Shown in pieces: positions 25,421 to 32,812 of a stretch of DNA of 38,577 nucleotides (positions are counted from its first letter, which is position 1; each line of letters begins with the position of its first letter). The translations under genes were made by a program, and so were the position numbers. The stretch lies in NCBI RefSeq assembly GCF_023887685.1, contig NZ_JAMWMR010000042.1, positions 1 through 38,577 on the forward strand. The letters run 5' to 3'. This DNA comes from Streptomyces macrolidinus. GTDB taxonomy: Bacteria > Actinomycetota > Actinomycetes > Streptomycetales > Streptomycetaceae. The notes under the pieces were generated by a model. That model was not told the origin of the DNA. It saw only the letters and a program-made list of their open reading frames with translations, and did no database searches.

Positions 25421-26046
25421 CGCTCCGTGGACGCGGTCCAGCGCGGGGCCGTCGTGGCCCAGGCCGAGTCCCAGGCGGCGAGGTCGCGCCGCTCCAGCCC
25501 GCGGCGGACCACGGCGTACGCTCCCGCGCTGGTGAGGGCCGCCGCGATGGCCGCGAGGAGGGCCCAGCCGATGGCGTTGTCGCGGATCTGACGCTTCGTC
25601 AAGGGTGGTTCGATGAGCGTGCCTTCGTCGGTGACCCAGACGTGGACGCGGCTCCCCGCGGGCAGGCCCGGTGCGACTCCGGTCTTCGCGGTGCGCGTGC
25701 GGCCGTCCGGGGCGGTGAAGCGGACCGTGACCGGGTACAGCGCCTTGTTCGCCTCGTCGGAGCCCGGCTCCGGGTGGCGGGGCGCGTCGTGTTCGAGGAC
25801 CGCGGGGGTGCGGTGCGACGTGCGGGCGTCGTGCTCGGCGGTCCGTCGCAGATCGTGGTACGCGGCGTTGCCGACCAGCAGCATGACGGTGGGGGTCACC
25901 ACCAGCAGGGCCAGCAGCAGGGCGAGGCCGTTCCATGCGCGCAGCAGATCGGTGCGGCGGCGCAGCGGGTTACGCCGGAATCGCCACCACAAGGGGCGCG
26001 GAGCTGCCTCGGGAGGTGGCTGGGCCTGGGGGATCTCACCGGCCAC
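25417..26046 (-). CDS. Rv1733c-family two-helix membrane protein
   Basis: This 209-aa membrane protein resembles the Rv1733c family, whose mycobacterial founder belongs to the DosR dormancy regulon. A basic N-terminus (WWRFRRNPLRRRTDLLRAWNG) precedes helix 1 at about 39-59. An external domain of about 100 residues follows (YPVTVRFTAPDGRTRTAKTGV, GSRVHVWVTDEGTLIEPPLT), then helix 2 at about 159-181 and a short tail. Function is unknown. The start is GTG at 26046 after AGGAGAG at 26054-26060. The stop codon overlaps the CTAG end of a small palindrome, so the native C-terminus might have been slightly different. A tandem repeat precedes it. Confidence 0.8.
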   Translation of the reverse strand: MAGEIPQAQPPPEAAPRPLWWRFRRNPLRRRTDLLRAWNGLALLLALLVVTPTVMLLVGNAAYHDLRRTAEHDARTSHRTPAVLEHDAPRHPEPGSDEANKALYPVTVRFTAPDGRTRTAKTGVAPGLPAGSRVHVWVTDEGTLIEPPLTKRQIRDNAIGWALLAAIAAALTSAGAYAVVRRGLERRDLAAWDSAWATTAPRWTASTER

Positions 26047-26061
26047 GGCGTATCTCTCCTT

Positions 26062-26124
26062 TCGTATGCCGAAGCTCGAATGTCGAAGCTCGTATCTCGT
26101 ATGCCGAAGCTCGTATGCCGAAAC
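26062..26124. repeat. 14-bp tandem repeat in the Rv1733c leader
   Basis: Units TCGTATGCCGAAGC occur at 26062, 26076 (TCGAATGTCGAAGC), 26097 and 26111 (TCGTATGCCGAAAC), with a 7-base half unit TCGTATC at 26090-26096. It lies directly upstream of the ribosome site of the Rv1733c-like gene, so copy-number change would alter its leader or promoter spacing. Confidence 0.8.
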
Positions 26125-26127
26125 GGT

Positions 26128-26158
26128 GCGCGCGGGCAGCCGGAAGCTGCCCGCGTGC
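26128..26158 (-). terminator. Hairpin after the MreB-like gene
   Basis: CGCGGGCAGC (26131-26140) and GCTGCCCGCG (26146-26155) pair perfectly around a CGGAA loop. Outer bases extend the stem to about 13 pairs with one G-T. It lies 59 bases after the MreB-like stop on the reverse strand and before the Rv1733c gene, so it may terminate or attenuate readthrough. Confidence 0.6.
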
Positions 26159-26216
26159 GAGGACGTGGGTGAGGGGGAGGGTGGGGACGGGGGTGCGAAC
26201 GGGGTACGGACGAGGG

Positions 26217-27041
26217 CTAGTTCAGGTGCAGGACGGTGCGGACCGCGCCCGTGGTCGAGGGGTGCGAATGTGCCGCTTCCAGGAGCGTGGCGGCGCCTCG
26301 TACGGCGGCGGTGTGCGGGGCGGGCGCGGGCCTCACGGGAGCGTGCAACCGACCGCTGAGACCGTAGGTGATCTCCGGTCGGAGCGCACCACCGCCCGCC
26401 AGCAGGACCCCGCGCCGCAGCGCTTCGAGCGTGAGCGAGGTGCGGTCCTGTCGCACCATCGTGGTCACCATGCCGACGACGGCGTCCGTGATCTGCGTGT
26501 GCGAGGCGGCGTCCGCGAGGTCGCTGGTGCCCAGCATCGTCCGGCGCGCGTCGGTGACCGAACCGTCCGTGAGGAGGATCACCTCGGTGAGGTGCGCGCC
26601 TATGTCCACGACGAGCAGGGGGTACGACAGGTCCACGCCCGCGACGGCGGCGACGGCGCGGGCGGCGGGAACGGTCAGCACCGTACGCGGTCGCAGCACC
26701 TCCAGCGCGGTGCGCACCTCGCTGCGGAAGGCGACTCCGTCCAGTACCGGCGTGGCCACGATGACCAGCGGAGAGCCGATCCGGGACAACCGTCGGGCGA
26801 GCAGGTCCTGGAGCATCACGGCCGCCGCCGGGGTGTCGACGATGGCCCCACGCCGTACGGGGTGGACGGCGCCGGTGGCCGGGGACGTCACCGTGGGCAC
26901 GTCGAGGACCAGTCCCCGGCCGGCGATCCACGCGCGGGTGCGGACGCTGCCCAGGTCCAGGGCGACGCCACTGCACTGCCGGCACAACGGCCAGGGTCTG
27001 TGCCCGGCGGGCGTGGGGTGCGAACGCGGTGCCGTGGTCAC
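26217..27041 (-). CDS. Divergent MreB-like (actin/Hsp70-fold) protein
   Basis: This 274-aa protein is recognisably MreB-like but shorter than MreB (about 340 aa). Actin-fold motifs are phosphate-1 ALDLGSVRT at 27-35, GRGLVLDVPTV at 41-51, RRGAIVDTPAAAVML, phosphate-2 VVDIGAHLTEV at 144-154, and the adenosine motif GVLLAGGGAL at 211-220. The usual DLGTANT and DIGGGTTE are changed, so ATP hydrolysis may be weak. An N-terminal CRQC pair precedes the fold. The GTG start at 27041 overlaps the stop of a DksA-like gene (GTGA), with GGGAGG just upstream. Role unknown: a filament, scaffold or regulatory relative of the rod-shape system. Confidence 0.82.
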   Translation of the reverse strand: MTTAPRSHPTPAGHRPWPLCRQCSGVALDLGSVRTRAWIAGRGLVLDVPTVTSPATGAVHPVRRGAIVDTPAAAVMLQDLLARRLSRIGSPLVIVATPVLDGVAFRSEVRTALEVLRPRTVLTVPAARAVAAVAGVDLSYPLLVVDIGAHLTEVILLTDGSVTDARRTMLGTSDLADAASHTQITDAVVGMVTTMVRQDRTSLTLEALRRGVLLAGGGALRPEITYGLSGRLHAPVRPAPAPHTAAVRGAATLLEAAHSHPSTTGAVRTVLHLN

Positions 27042-27412
27042 CGGCCGGCCTCCCTGACCTGCTGGCAGCGTGCGCAGTAGCGGGCCTGCGGCACGATCAT
27101 CAGACGGTCGCGGGATATGGGCCGCCGACACAGGTGGCAGGACCCGTAGCGGCCCTCCGCCATCCGCTCGAGGGCCGCCTCCACGTCGCTGAGGACCATA
27201 CGAGCGGAGGCGGCGAGCTTGACGGTCACCTCGAGCTGCGCCGCGTCCTGCCGCGCGGGCGGCTCCCCCGCACCGGTCGCGGCGGCGGCCGTGATCTGGT
27301 CGAGCTGCTCCTGCCGGAACAGGCGCTGCTCGTGCAGGTTCTCACGGAGCATGGCGAGGTCCTCGGCGGACAGGACCGTACTGCGGTCCCCGATGATCTG
27401 CTGGTTCACCAC
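27038..27412 (-). CDS. TraR/DksA-family zinc-finger protein 1
   Basis: This 124-aa protein has a helical N-terminal part (about 15-88) and a C4 zinc finger with C92, C95, C113 and C116 (CHLCRRPI, ARYCARC). DksA/TraR proteins enter the RNA polymerase secondary channel and change promoter choice with ppGpp. The shorter actinobacterial relatives have variable tips and mostly unknown roles. The start is one of two GTGs (27412 or 27409), with GAGGGG upstream. The TGA overlaps the MreB-like GTG, so both are coupled. A paralogue lies just upstream on the same strand. Confidence 0.88.
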   Translation of the reverse strand: MVNQQIIGDRSTVLSAEDLAMLRENLHEQRLFRQEQLDQITAAAATGAGEPPARQDAAQLEVTVKLAASARMVLSDVEAALERMAEGRYGSCHLCRRPISRDRLMIVPQARYCARCQQVREAGR

Positions 27413-27450
27413 TTCACCCCTCGGGCAGGGCGGGACAGGAAGGCTGGACG

Positions 27451-27522
27451 GCGACGCTCAGGCGGTACTTGCGGTACTCGCAGTACTCGCAGTACTCGCA
27501 GTACTCGCGACGCTCAGGCGGT
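27451..27522. repeat. 9-bp tandem repeat flanked by a 16-bp direct duplication
   Basis: GCAGTACTC-type units are repeated about five times (27462-27506, some GCGGTACTC/T). The array is flanked by two copies of GCGACGCTCAGGCGGT (27451-27466 and 27507-27522). The second copy covers the end and stop codon of the upstream DksA-like gene, so that gene's tail has been duplicated into the spacer. The array separates the two DksA-like genes. Confidence 0.8.
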
Positions 27523-27840
27523 GCGGCGCCGGCAGGAGACGCAGTAGCGCGTGTACGGCAGGATCTCCAGACGTTCGGCGGGGACCGGCCGGGAGCAGCC
27601 CAGGCAGGTGCCGTACGTACCGTCCTGGACCCGGACCAGGGCCTCGTCGATCTCCTTGAGCACCTCCTGGATGCCGTCCTTCTGGGCCGACATGAGGTCG
27701 TCCTCCGCGGAGCGGCCGTTCTCGGTGAGGGCCTGGAGCTGGGTCAGCCGTGCGTTGCGGGCGTGCTCGAGGCGCTGGCGGGCCTCATGGGCGGTCGGAC
27801 GCTCGGGGCTCGGTTCGGTCCGGGACGTATCGAGCGACAT
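27514..27840 (-). CDS. TraR/DksA-family zinc-finger protein 2
   Basis: This 108-aa C4 zinc-finger protein of the same family has C79, C82 (TCLGCSRPVP) and C100, C103 (RYCVSC), preceded by two long helices (about 18-70). The helix turn carries acidic residues (RSAEDDLMSAQKDG) in the place where DksA tip aspartates act, though the match is loose. The ATG at 27840 has AGGATC upstream. It is the first gene of the reverse-strand set DksA2 - DksA1 - MreB-like - Rv1733c and is divergent from a two-component system. It probably binds RNA polymerase during stress, by family. Confidence 0.88.
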   Translation of the reverse strand: MSLDTSRTEPSPERPTAHEARQRLEHARNARLTQLQALTENGRSAEDDLMSAQKDGIQEVLKEIDEALVRVQDGTYGTCLGCSRPVPAERLEILPYTRYCVSCRRRTA

Positions 27841-27860
27841 GGCGGATCCTTCTGGGTGTC

Positions 27861-27890
27861 GGTGCGTGTAGGTGCGTGTAGGTGCGTGTA
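27861..27890. repeat. Perfect 10-bp tandem repeat, three copies
   Basis: GGTGCGTGTA occurs three times without a break in the 5' leader or promoter of the DksA2 gene, 20 bases from its start codon. Copy number may vary between strains. Confidence 0.85.
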
Positions 27891-27905
27891 TCAGGGCAAG
27901 TCGAC

Positions 27906-27960
27906 GGGGCCGCGAGCAGTCCGGCTACGGTTGACGCAGCGGGACTGACTGCTCGGCCCC
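27906..27960. promoter_or_regulatory. Long inverted repeat in the DksA2/sensor-kinase divergent region
   Basis: The left arm (27906-27921, GGGGCCGCGAGCAGTC) and the right arm (27947-27960, GACTGCTCGGCCCC) pair except for a two-base bulge, around a 25-base centre that contains TTGACG. No gene ends here, so it is more likely an operator or regulatory hairpin than a terminator. Confidence 0.5.
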
Positions 27961-27990
27961 GCTCTCACCTTGGACGATCCGGCGGCGGAT

Positions 27991-28102
27991 ACCCATCGGT
28001 CACAGCACCCATCTGTCGGGGGACGGGAGATCCATCCGGTGGCCCGCGGTGACCGGATGGGTGGGGCGCGCTCGCGGAAATGGGGGACAGATCCCATCGA
28101 CC
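27991..28102. promoter_or_regulatory. Array of repeated ACCCATCnGTC-like sites
   Basis: Related sequences recur. ACCCATCGGTCAC is at 27991 and ACCCATCTGTCGG at 28007. A perfect dyad CCATCCGGT/ACCGGATGG lies at 28032-28040 and 28052-28060, and GGACAGATCCCATCGACC at 28085-28102. Spacing between the first two is 16 bases. This resembles a multi-site operator for a response regulator. With the inverted repeat at 27906 it fills the 382-base gap between the divergent genes. Confidence 0.45.
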
Positions 28103-28222
28103 GCGCGCGGACCGGCGGGCAGGCTTGGCCGTGGCTCAGTGCCCGCGCCCGGCTTCCGGGGTGCGCGGCTGGTCGCGACCGGCGCTGAGGCAGACCGTGG
28201 CAGGAAAGGAAGGCGTACCCCG

Positions 28223-29176
28223 GTGTCCCTGTTCTGGCGGATCTTCGGGCTCAACGCGGTGGTGCTGGGCACGGCGACCGCGCTGTTGTTGTGGGCTCCG
28301 GTGACCGTCTCCGTCCCGGTCGTGCTGACCGAGGCGGTCATCCTGGTGGGCGGTCTCGTCGTCATGCTCGTCGCCAACGCGGCCCTGCTGCGGTTCGGCC
28401 TGGCCCCGCTGGACCGGCTCACCCGGCTCATGACGACCGTCGACCTGCTGCGCCCCGGCCAGCGGCTCCCGGCCAGCGGGCACGGCGAGGTCGCCGAACT
28501 GATCCGTACCTTCAACGCCATGCTCGACCGGCTGGAGACCGAGCGGGCCGCGAGCAGCGCGCGCGTGCTGCTCGCACAGGAGGCCGAGCGGCGCCGTATC
28601 GCCCAGGAGCTGCACGACGAGGTCGGCCAGAGCATGACCGCGATCCTGCTCTCGCTCAAGCGGTCGGCGGACGAGGCGGACGAACCGCTGCGCGGTGAAC
28701 TGCAGCAGGTTCAGGAGATCACCCGGGAGAGCCTGGACGAGGTCCGCCGACTGGTGCGCAGACTGCGGCCGGGCGTCCTGGACGATCTCGGCCTGATCAG
28801 CGCCCTGACCTCGCTCACCACCGACTTCGCCGCCCACACCGGGCTGCGTGTGGTGCGCCGCTTCGAGGCCGACCTGCCCACGCTGGATCCGGAGACGGAG
28901 CTGGTGCTCTACCGGGTCGCGCAGGAGAGCCTGACCAATGTCGCCCGCCACGCGGACGCCGAACGCGTCGAGGTGAGTCTGCATCGTGCCGACGGCGCGG
29001 TGGTCCTCGCCGTGAGCGACGACGGCCGCGGGACGGAGGCCTCGTGCGAGGGTGCCGGTATCCGCGGCATGCGCGAACGGGCCCTGCTCATCGGGGCCGC
29101 CCTCGACATCACCCCCGCGTCCCCCACCGGGACCCGGATCCAGCTCACCGTGCCCCTCGTCAGGAAGCAGTCGTGA
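28223..29176 (+). CDS. HAMP-containing sensor histidine kinase (HisKA_3)
   Basis: This 317-aa membrane kinase has two N-terminal helices (about 8-26 and 33-56) with only a few residues outside, then HAMP at about 57-108. The HisKA_3 site has H131 (RRRIAQELHDEVGQSM), and the ATPase domain has the N-box ESLTNVARHA and G-box GIRGMRERALLIGAAL. It resembles UhpB/LiaS-type kinases. The GTG at 28223 follows AAGGAAGG. The open frame upstream to 28049 is Arg/Gly-rich and not kinase-like. The stop overlaps the start of the response regulator (GTGA), a coupled pair. Confidence 0.9.
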   Translation: MSLFWRIFGLNAVVLGTATALLLWAPVTVSVPVVLTEAVILVGGLVVMLVANAALLRFGLAPLDRLTRLMTTVDLLRPGQRLPASGHGEVAELIRTFNAMLDRLETERAASSARVLLAQEAERRRIAQELHDEVGQSMTAILLSLKRSADEADEPLRGELQQVQEITRESLDEVRRLVRRLRPGVLDDLGLISALTSLTTDFAAHTGLRVVRRFEADLPTLDPETELVLYRVAQESLTNVARHADAERVEVSLHRADGAVVLAVSDDGRGTEASCEGAGIRGMRERALLIGAALDITPASPTGTRIQLTVPLVRKQS

Positions 29177-29838
29177 CCATGCCCGCCCCGTCCAAGATCC
29201 GTATCCTGCTGGCCGACGACCACGCGCTGGTACGGCGCGGCGTCCGGCTCATCCTGGACCGGGAGCCGGATCTGGAGGTGGTCGCCGAGGCCGGTGACGG
29301 GGCGGAGGCCATAGAGATGGCCCGCACCCATGACATCGACCTCGCGGTCCTCGACATCGCCATGCCCCGGCTGACCGGACTGCAGGCCACCCGCGAACTG
29401 GCCGCACTCAAGCCGGGCCTGCGCATCCTGATGCTGACGATGCACGACAACGAGCAGTACTTCTTCCAGGCGTTGAAGGCGGGCGCCTGCGGCTACGTCC
29501 TGAAGTCCGTCGCCGACCGCGACCTGGTCGCCGCCTGCCGGGCCGCGATGCGCGACGAGCCCTTCCTCTACCCGGGCGCGGTCACCGCCCTGATCCGCAA
29601 CTACCTCGACCGCGTCCGCCACGGTGAGGAGGCCCCCGACCAGATCGTGACGGCCCGCGAGGAGGAGGTCCTCAAGCTCGTCGCCGAGGGCCACTCCTCC
29701 AAGGAGATCGCCGAGATCCTGGTCATCAGCGTCAAGACCGTCCAGCGGCACAGGGCGAACCTGCTGCACAAGCTCGGGCTGCGCGACCGTCTGGAGCTGA
29801 CCCGCTATGCCATCCGCGCGGGCCTCATAGAGCCCTGA
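29173..29838 (+). CDS. NarL/LuxR-family response regulator
   Basis: This 221-aa regulator has a receiver with D15-D16, phosphoacceptor D61 (LAVLDIAMPRLTG), T89 and K111 (VLKSVADRD). The LuxR helix-turn-helix is at about 157-215 (VTAREEEVLKLVAEGHSSKEI, VKTVQRHRANLLHKLGLRDR). It is coupled to the kinase by the GTGA overlap at 29173-29176. An ATG two codons later is an alternative start. Its sequence is closer to UhpA/LiaR-type regulators than to DevR, so it is not obviously the partner of the GAF kinase at 34088. The repeated sites at 27991-28102 are candidates for its binding. Confidence 0.92.
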   Translation: MTMPAPSKIRILLADDHALVRRGVRLILDREPDLEVVAEAGDGAEAIEMARTHDIDLAVLDIAMPRLTGLQATRELAALKPGLRILMLTMHDNEQYFFQALKAGACGYVLKSVADRDLVAACRAAMRDEPFLYPGAVTALIRNYLDRVRHGEEAPDQIVTAREEEVLKLVAEGHSSKEIAEILVISVKTVQRHRANLLHKLGLRDRLELTRYAIRAGLIEP

Positions 29839-29880
29839 CCCCAGGTCCCTGACCCCCAGATCCCCGACCCCGGATCCCTG
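29832..29880. repeat. Degenerate 14-15-bp tandem repeat after the response regulator
   Basis: Four imperfect units of CCCTGACCCCAGGT type run from the stop codon of the response regulator to the next start codon. Confidence 0.6.
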
Positions 29881-29884
29881 ACTC

Positions 29885-30322
29885 ATGGACGAGGCCTCGC
29901 CCACCGCCCGCGGACGTCCCGCCAGGGCGGCGACCAGTACGCCGGTCGCCGTCCTGCTGGCGCTTGTCACCGCGCTCGTCACCGCGGTCGCCGTACTCGG
30001 CACCCCGGCACGGCACTCCCCCGCCGACCCGGCGCCGACCCGTACGTCCCTGTCCGTGGCCGCCGTCGCCCACGCGCACGACACCACGCCCTTCGCCGAC
30101 GACGCGTGCGCGACCACCTGCACCAGCCGGGCCAGGGCCCACCGCGACCCCCTGGGCGAGCGCACCACACCGCCCGGTCAGGTCGTCACCCTCCCGCGGG
30201 GCACGACCGCCACCCCCGCGCAGCCCCTGCGGGCGCCCCCCTCCTCCGAGCAGCCGCCTCCGCTCGCGGAGCACACCACTCATGACCGCGGGCGAGCACC
30301 GCCCACGCCGTCCAGCACCTGA
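29885..30322 (+). CDS. Small hypothetical membrane-anchored or secreted protein
   Basis: This 145-aa protein has a hydrophobic segment at about 20-40 (TPVAVLLALVTALVTAVAVLG), possibly a signal anchor, followed by a Pro/Thr/Ala-rich region. A DDACATTC pair of cysteines lies at about 73-80. Codon third positions are strongly G/C, which supports coding. No recognised domain and no clear ribosome site before the ATG, so the start is uncertain. It lies between a two-component system and SecDF on the same strand. Confidence 0.5.
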   Translation: MDEASPTARGRPARAATSTPVAVLLALVTALVTAVAVLGTPARHSPADPAPTRTSLSVAAVAHAHDTTPFADDACATTCTSRARAHRDPLGERTTPPGQVVTLPRGTTATPAQPLRAPPSSEQPPPLAEHTTHDRGRAPPTPSST

Positions 30323-30387
30323 CACCCCCTTCCCCTTCTTCGGCCGCGCCGTGCCGCGGCTGTGGTGTGCCCTGCTGGAGGCCCCTG

Positions 30388-32757
30388 TTGACCCGTTCCC
30401 AACGAGTGAGAGCACTGCTCGCTCTCGCCGTGATCGCCCTGTCGCTCTACGCCGCCGTCGCCGTGCCGGTCCGTCTCGGACTCGACCTGCGGGGCGGTAC
30501 CCAGATCGTGCTGGAGACCCGCTCCACCCCCACCGCCGACGCCGACAGCGCGGCCACCGACCGCGCCCTTGAGGTACTGCGCGGCCGGGTCGACGCGCTC
30601 GGCGTCGCCGAACCCACCATCGTCCGCTCCGGCAGCAACCGGATCATCGTCGAACTGCCCGGCGTACAGGACCCGAAGCAGGCGGCCGACGTCCTCGGCC
30701 GCACCGCCCAGCTCACCTTCCACTCGGTGCTGGGCGAAGCCGACGACACGTCCCGACCGAAGGGCACCGAGGCCGACGGCACATCCCGGCCGAAGGGCAC
30801 CGAGACCGACGGCAACTCCTCACCGAAGGACACCAAGGCCGACGGCAACTCCCCGCCGCAGGACACCGGCGAACGTGTCCTGCCCGACGAGTCCGGCCAG
30901 TTGCTACGTCTGAAGGCCGCCGCGCTGACCGGCAAGGACGTCAAGGGCGCCGACGCCCTGTTCGACCAGCAGAACGGTGCCGGATGGCATGTCACCCTCG
31001 ACTTCAAGAACGCCGGACGTGACGGGTGGGCCCGGCTGACCGGGGAGGCCGCCTGTCATCCGGCGGGCACCCCCGCCCGCCGGGTCGCCATCGTGCTGGA
31101 CGACACCGTCATCTCCTCGCCCCAGGTCGACCCGTCCGTCGCCTGCCGGTCCGGTATCGGGGGCGGCTCCACCCAGATCACCGGCGCCTTCAGCGACACG
31201 GAGGCCCGCGAACTGGCCCTGCTCATCAGCGGCGGAGCGCTGCCCGTACCCGTCGAGACCGTCGAACAGCGCGTCGTCGGCCCGACCCTCGGCGCGCAGG
31301 CCATCACGGCGAGCGCCTGGGCCGCCGCCCTCGGCACCGCGCTGACCGCGCTGTTCATCATCGCCGTCTACCGGCTCATGGGCGTCCTCGCCACCGTGGC
31401 CCTGGCCTGCTACGGCCTGATCTCCTACGCCGCCCTCGCCGTGCTCGGCGCCACGCTGACCCTGCCGGGCCTCGCCGGGTTCGTGCTGGCGATCGGCATG
31501 GCCGTGGACGCCAACGTGCTCGTCTTCGAACGCGCCCGGGAGGAGTACGCCTCTCGCCACCGCCCCACGCCGCGCTCGGCCCTGGCCGCCGGGTTCCGCA
31601 ACGCCTTCAGCGCCATCGCCGACTCCAACATCACCACGCTGATCGCCGCCGGGCTGCTGTTCTTCCTGGCCTCCGGGCCCGTACGCGGCTTCGGTGTCAC
31701 CCTCGGCATCGGCGTCCTCGCGTCCATGGTCAGCGCGCTGGTGATCACGCGGGTGCTGGCCGAGTACGCCGCGGCCCGCCCCGCACTGCGCCGCCGCCCC
31801 CGCATCACCGGCATCGCGCACACCGGCACGGTCCGCGACCGCCTCGACCGGCGCGCCCCGGACCTGATGCGGCGCCCGCGCCGCTGGCTGGCCGCCTCCG
31901 GTGTCCTCCTCGTCCTGGCGGCCTCCGGTATCGCGGTCCGCGGCCTGGAGTTCGGGGTCGAGTTCACCGGGGGTCGGCTCATCGAGTACTCCACCACGAC
32001 CCCCGTCGACCCCGACCGGGCCCGCAGCGCCCTCACCGACGCCGGATTCCCCCAGGCCGTCGTCCAGTCCTCCGGGGACACCGGTCTGACCGTACGCACC
32101 GACCGGCTCACCGACGCCGAGGAGACCACGGTCACCGACACCGTGCGCGACCTCGGCGGCAAGACGGAGAAGGTCCGCGACGAGCTGATCGGGCCCAGCC
32201 TCGGCAAGGAGCTGCGCCAGGGCGCCCTCATCGCGCTCGCCGTGGCCCTCGGCGCCCAACTCCTCTATCTCGCCGCCCGGTTCCGTATGGTGTTCGGCAC
32301 CGCCGCGATCGTCGCCCTGACCCATGACGTCCTCATCCTCACGGGCATCTTCGCCTGGCTGGGCAAGCCCATCGACGGGCTGTTCCTCGCCGCCGTCCTC
32401 ACGGTCATCGGCTACTCGGTCAACGACTCCGTCGTCGTCTTCGACCGCATCCGGGAACTGTGGCGCCGCGACGCCAAGGCACCGCTGGCGCGCGTCACCA
32501 ACCAGGCGGTCCTGCAGACCCTGCCCCGCACCGTCAACACCGGTATGGGCGCGGCGTTCATCCTCACCGCCCTGGCCCTGCTCGGCGGCGACTCGCTGAC
32601 CGACTTCGCCCTGGCCCTGCTGATCGGTCTCGCGGTCGGCACCTACTCCTCCGTCTTCACCGCCGCCCCGGTGGCCATCGAACTGAACCGCCACCGCGGT
32701 CCGGGCAAGCGGGCCGACCGCCGCGCACGGGCCGACCGCCGCGCACGGAAGGGGTGA
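30388..32757 (+). CDS. secDF: Fused SecD-SecF protein translocase subunit, accessory copy
   Basis: This 789-aa membrane protein joins SecD and SecF, which use the proton gradient to complete Sec-dependent export. SecD features are GLDLRGGTQIVLE near the start, the large external domain, and AIGMAVDANVLVFERAREE with ADSNITTLIAA. SecF features are GVEFTGGRLIEY, VIGYSVNDSVVVFDRIRE, and RTVNTGMGAAFI. Streptomyces normally also carry separate secD and secF genes, so this is probably a second copy. The start is probably TTG at 30388 with GGAGG at 30377-30381, and a GTG at 30367 lacks a site. Residues 118-161 contain four 11-residue repeats inserted in the first external domain. Confidence 0.9.
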   Translation: MTRSQRVRALLALAVIALSLYAAVAVPVRLGLDLRGGTQIVLETRSTPTADADSAATDRALEVLRGRVDALGVAEPTIVRSGSNRIIVELPGVQDPKQAADVLGRTAQLTFHSVLGEADDTSRPKGTEADGTSRPKGTETDGNSSPKDTKADGNSPPQDTGERVLPDESGQLLRLKAAALTGKDVKGADALFDQQNGAGWHVTLDFKNAGRDGWARLTGEAACHPAGTPARRVAIVLDDTVISSPQVDPSVACRSGIGGGSTQITGAFSDTEARELALLISGGALPVPVETVEQRVVGPTLGAQAITASAWAAALGTALTALFIIAVYRLMGVLATVALACYGLISYAALAVLGATLTLPGLAGFVLAIGMAVDANVLVFERAREEYASRHRPTPRSALAAGFRNAFSAIADSNITTLIAAGLLFFLASGPVRGFGVTLGIGVLASMVSALVITRVLAEYAAARPALRRRPRITGIAHTGTVRDRLDRRAPDLMRRPRRWLAASGVLLVLAASGIAVRGLEFGVEFTGGRLIEYSTTTPVDPDRARSALTDAGFPQAVVQSSGDTGLTVRTDRLTDAEETTVTDTVRDLGGKTEKVRDELIGPSLGKELRQGALIALAVALGAQLLYLAARFRMVFGTAAIVALTHDVLILTGIFAWLGKPIDGLFLAAVLTVIGYSVNDSVVVFDRIRELWRRDAKAPLARVTNQAVLQTLPRTVNTGMGAAFILTALALLGGDSLTDFALALLIGLAVGTYSSVFTAAPVAIELNRHRGPGKRADRRARADRRARKG
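30739..30870 (+). repeat. 33-bp in-frame tandem repeat within secDF
   Basis: Four 33-base units (30739, 30772, 30805, 30838) encode ADDTSRPKGTE, ADGTSRPKGTE, TDGNSSPKDTK and ADGNSPPQDTG. They form a hydrophilic insert in the extracellular SecD domain. Units one and two are nearly identical, which suggests recent expansion. Confidence 0.85.
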
Positions 32758-32812
32758 TCAAGCGCTGTCACCGCGCGCCCGGCAGTCCCGGGTCCCGGCC
32801 GGGCGCGCGGCG

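Noticed and set aside
27451..27522. Small coding gene with repeated Val-Leu-Ala or Tyr-Ser-Gln residues
   Set aside because: The repeats are translated only in shadow frames, and no start with a ribosome site is present.
29173..29838. DevR/OsdR partner of the GAF kinase
   Set aside because: Its receiver and linker resemble UhpA/LiaR-type regulators, and it overlaps its own HAMP kinase gene, so it is not assigned to the GAF kinase.
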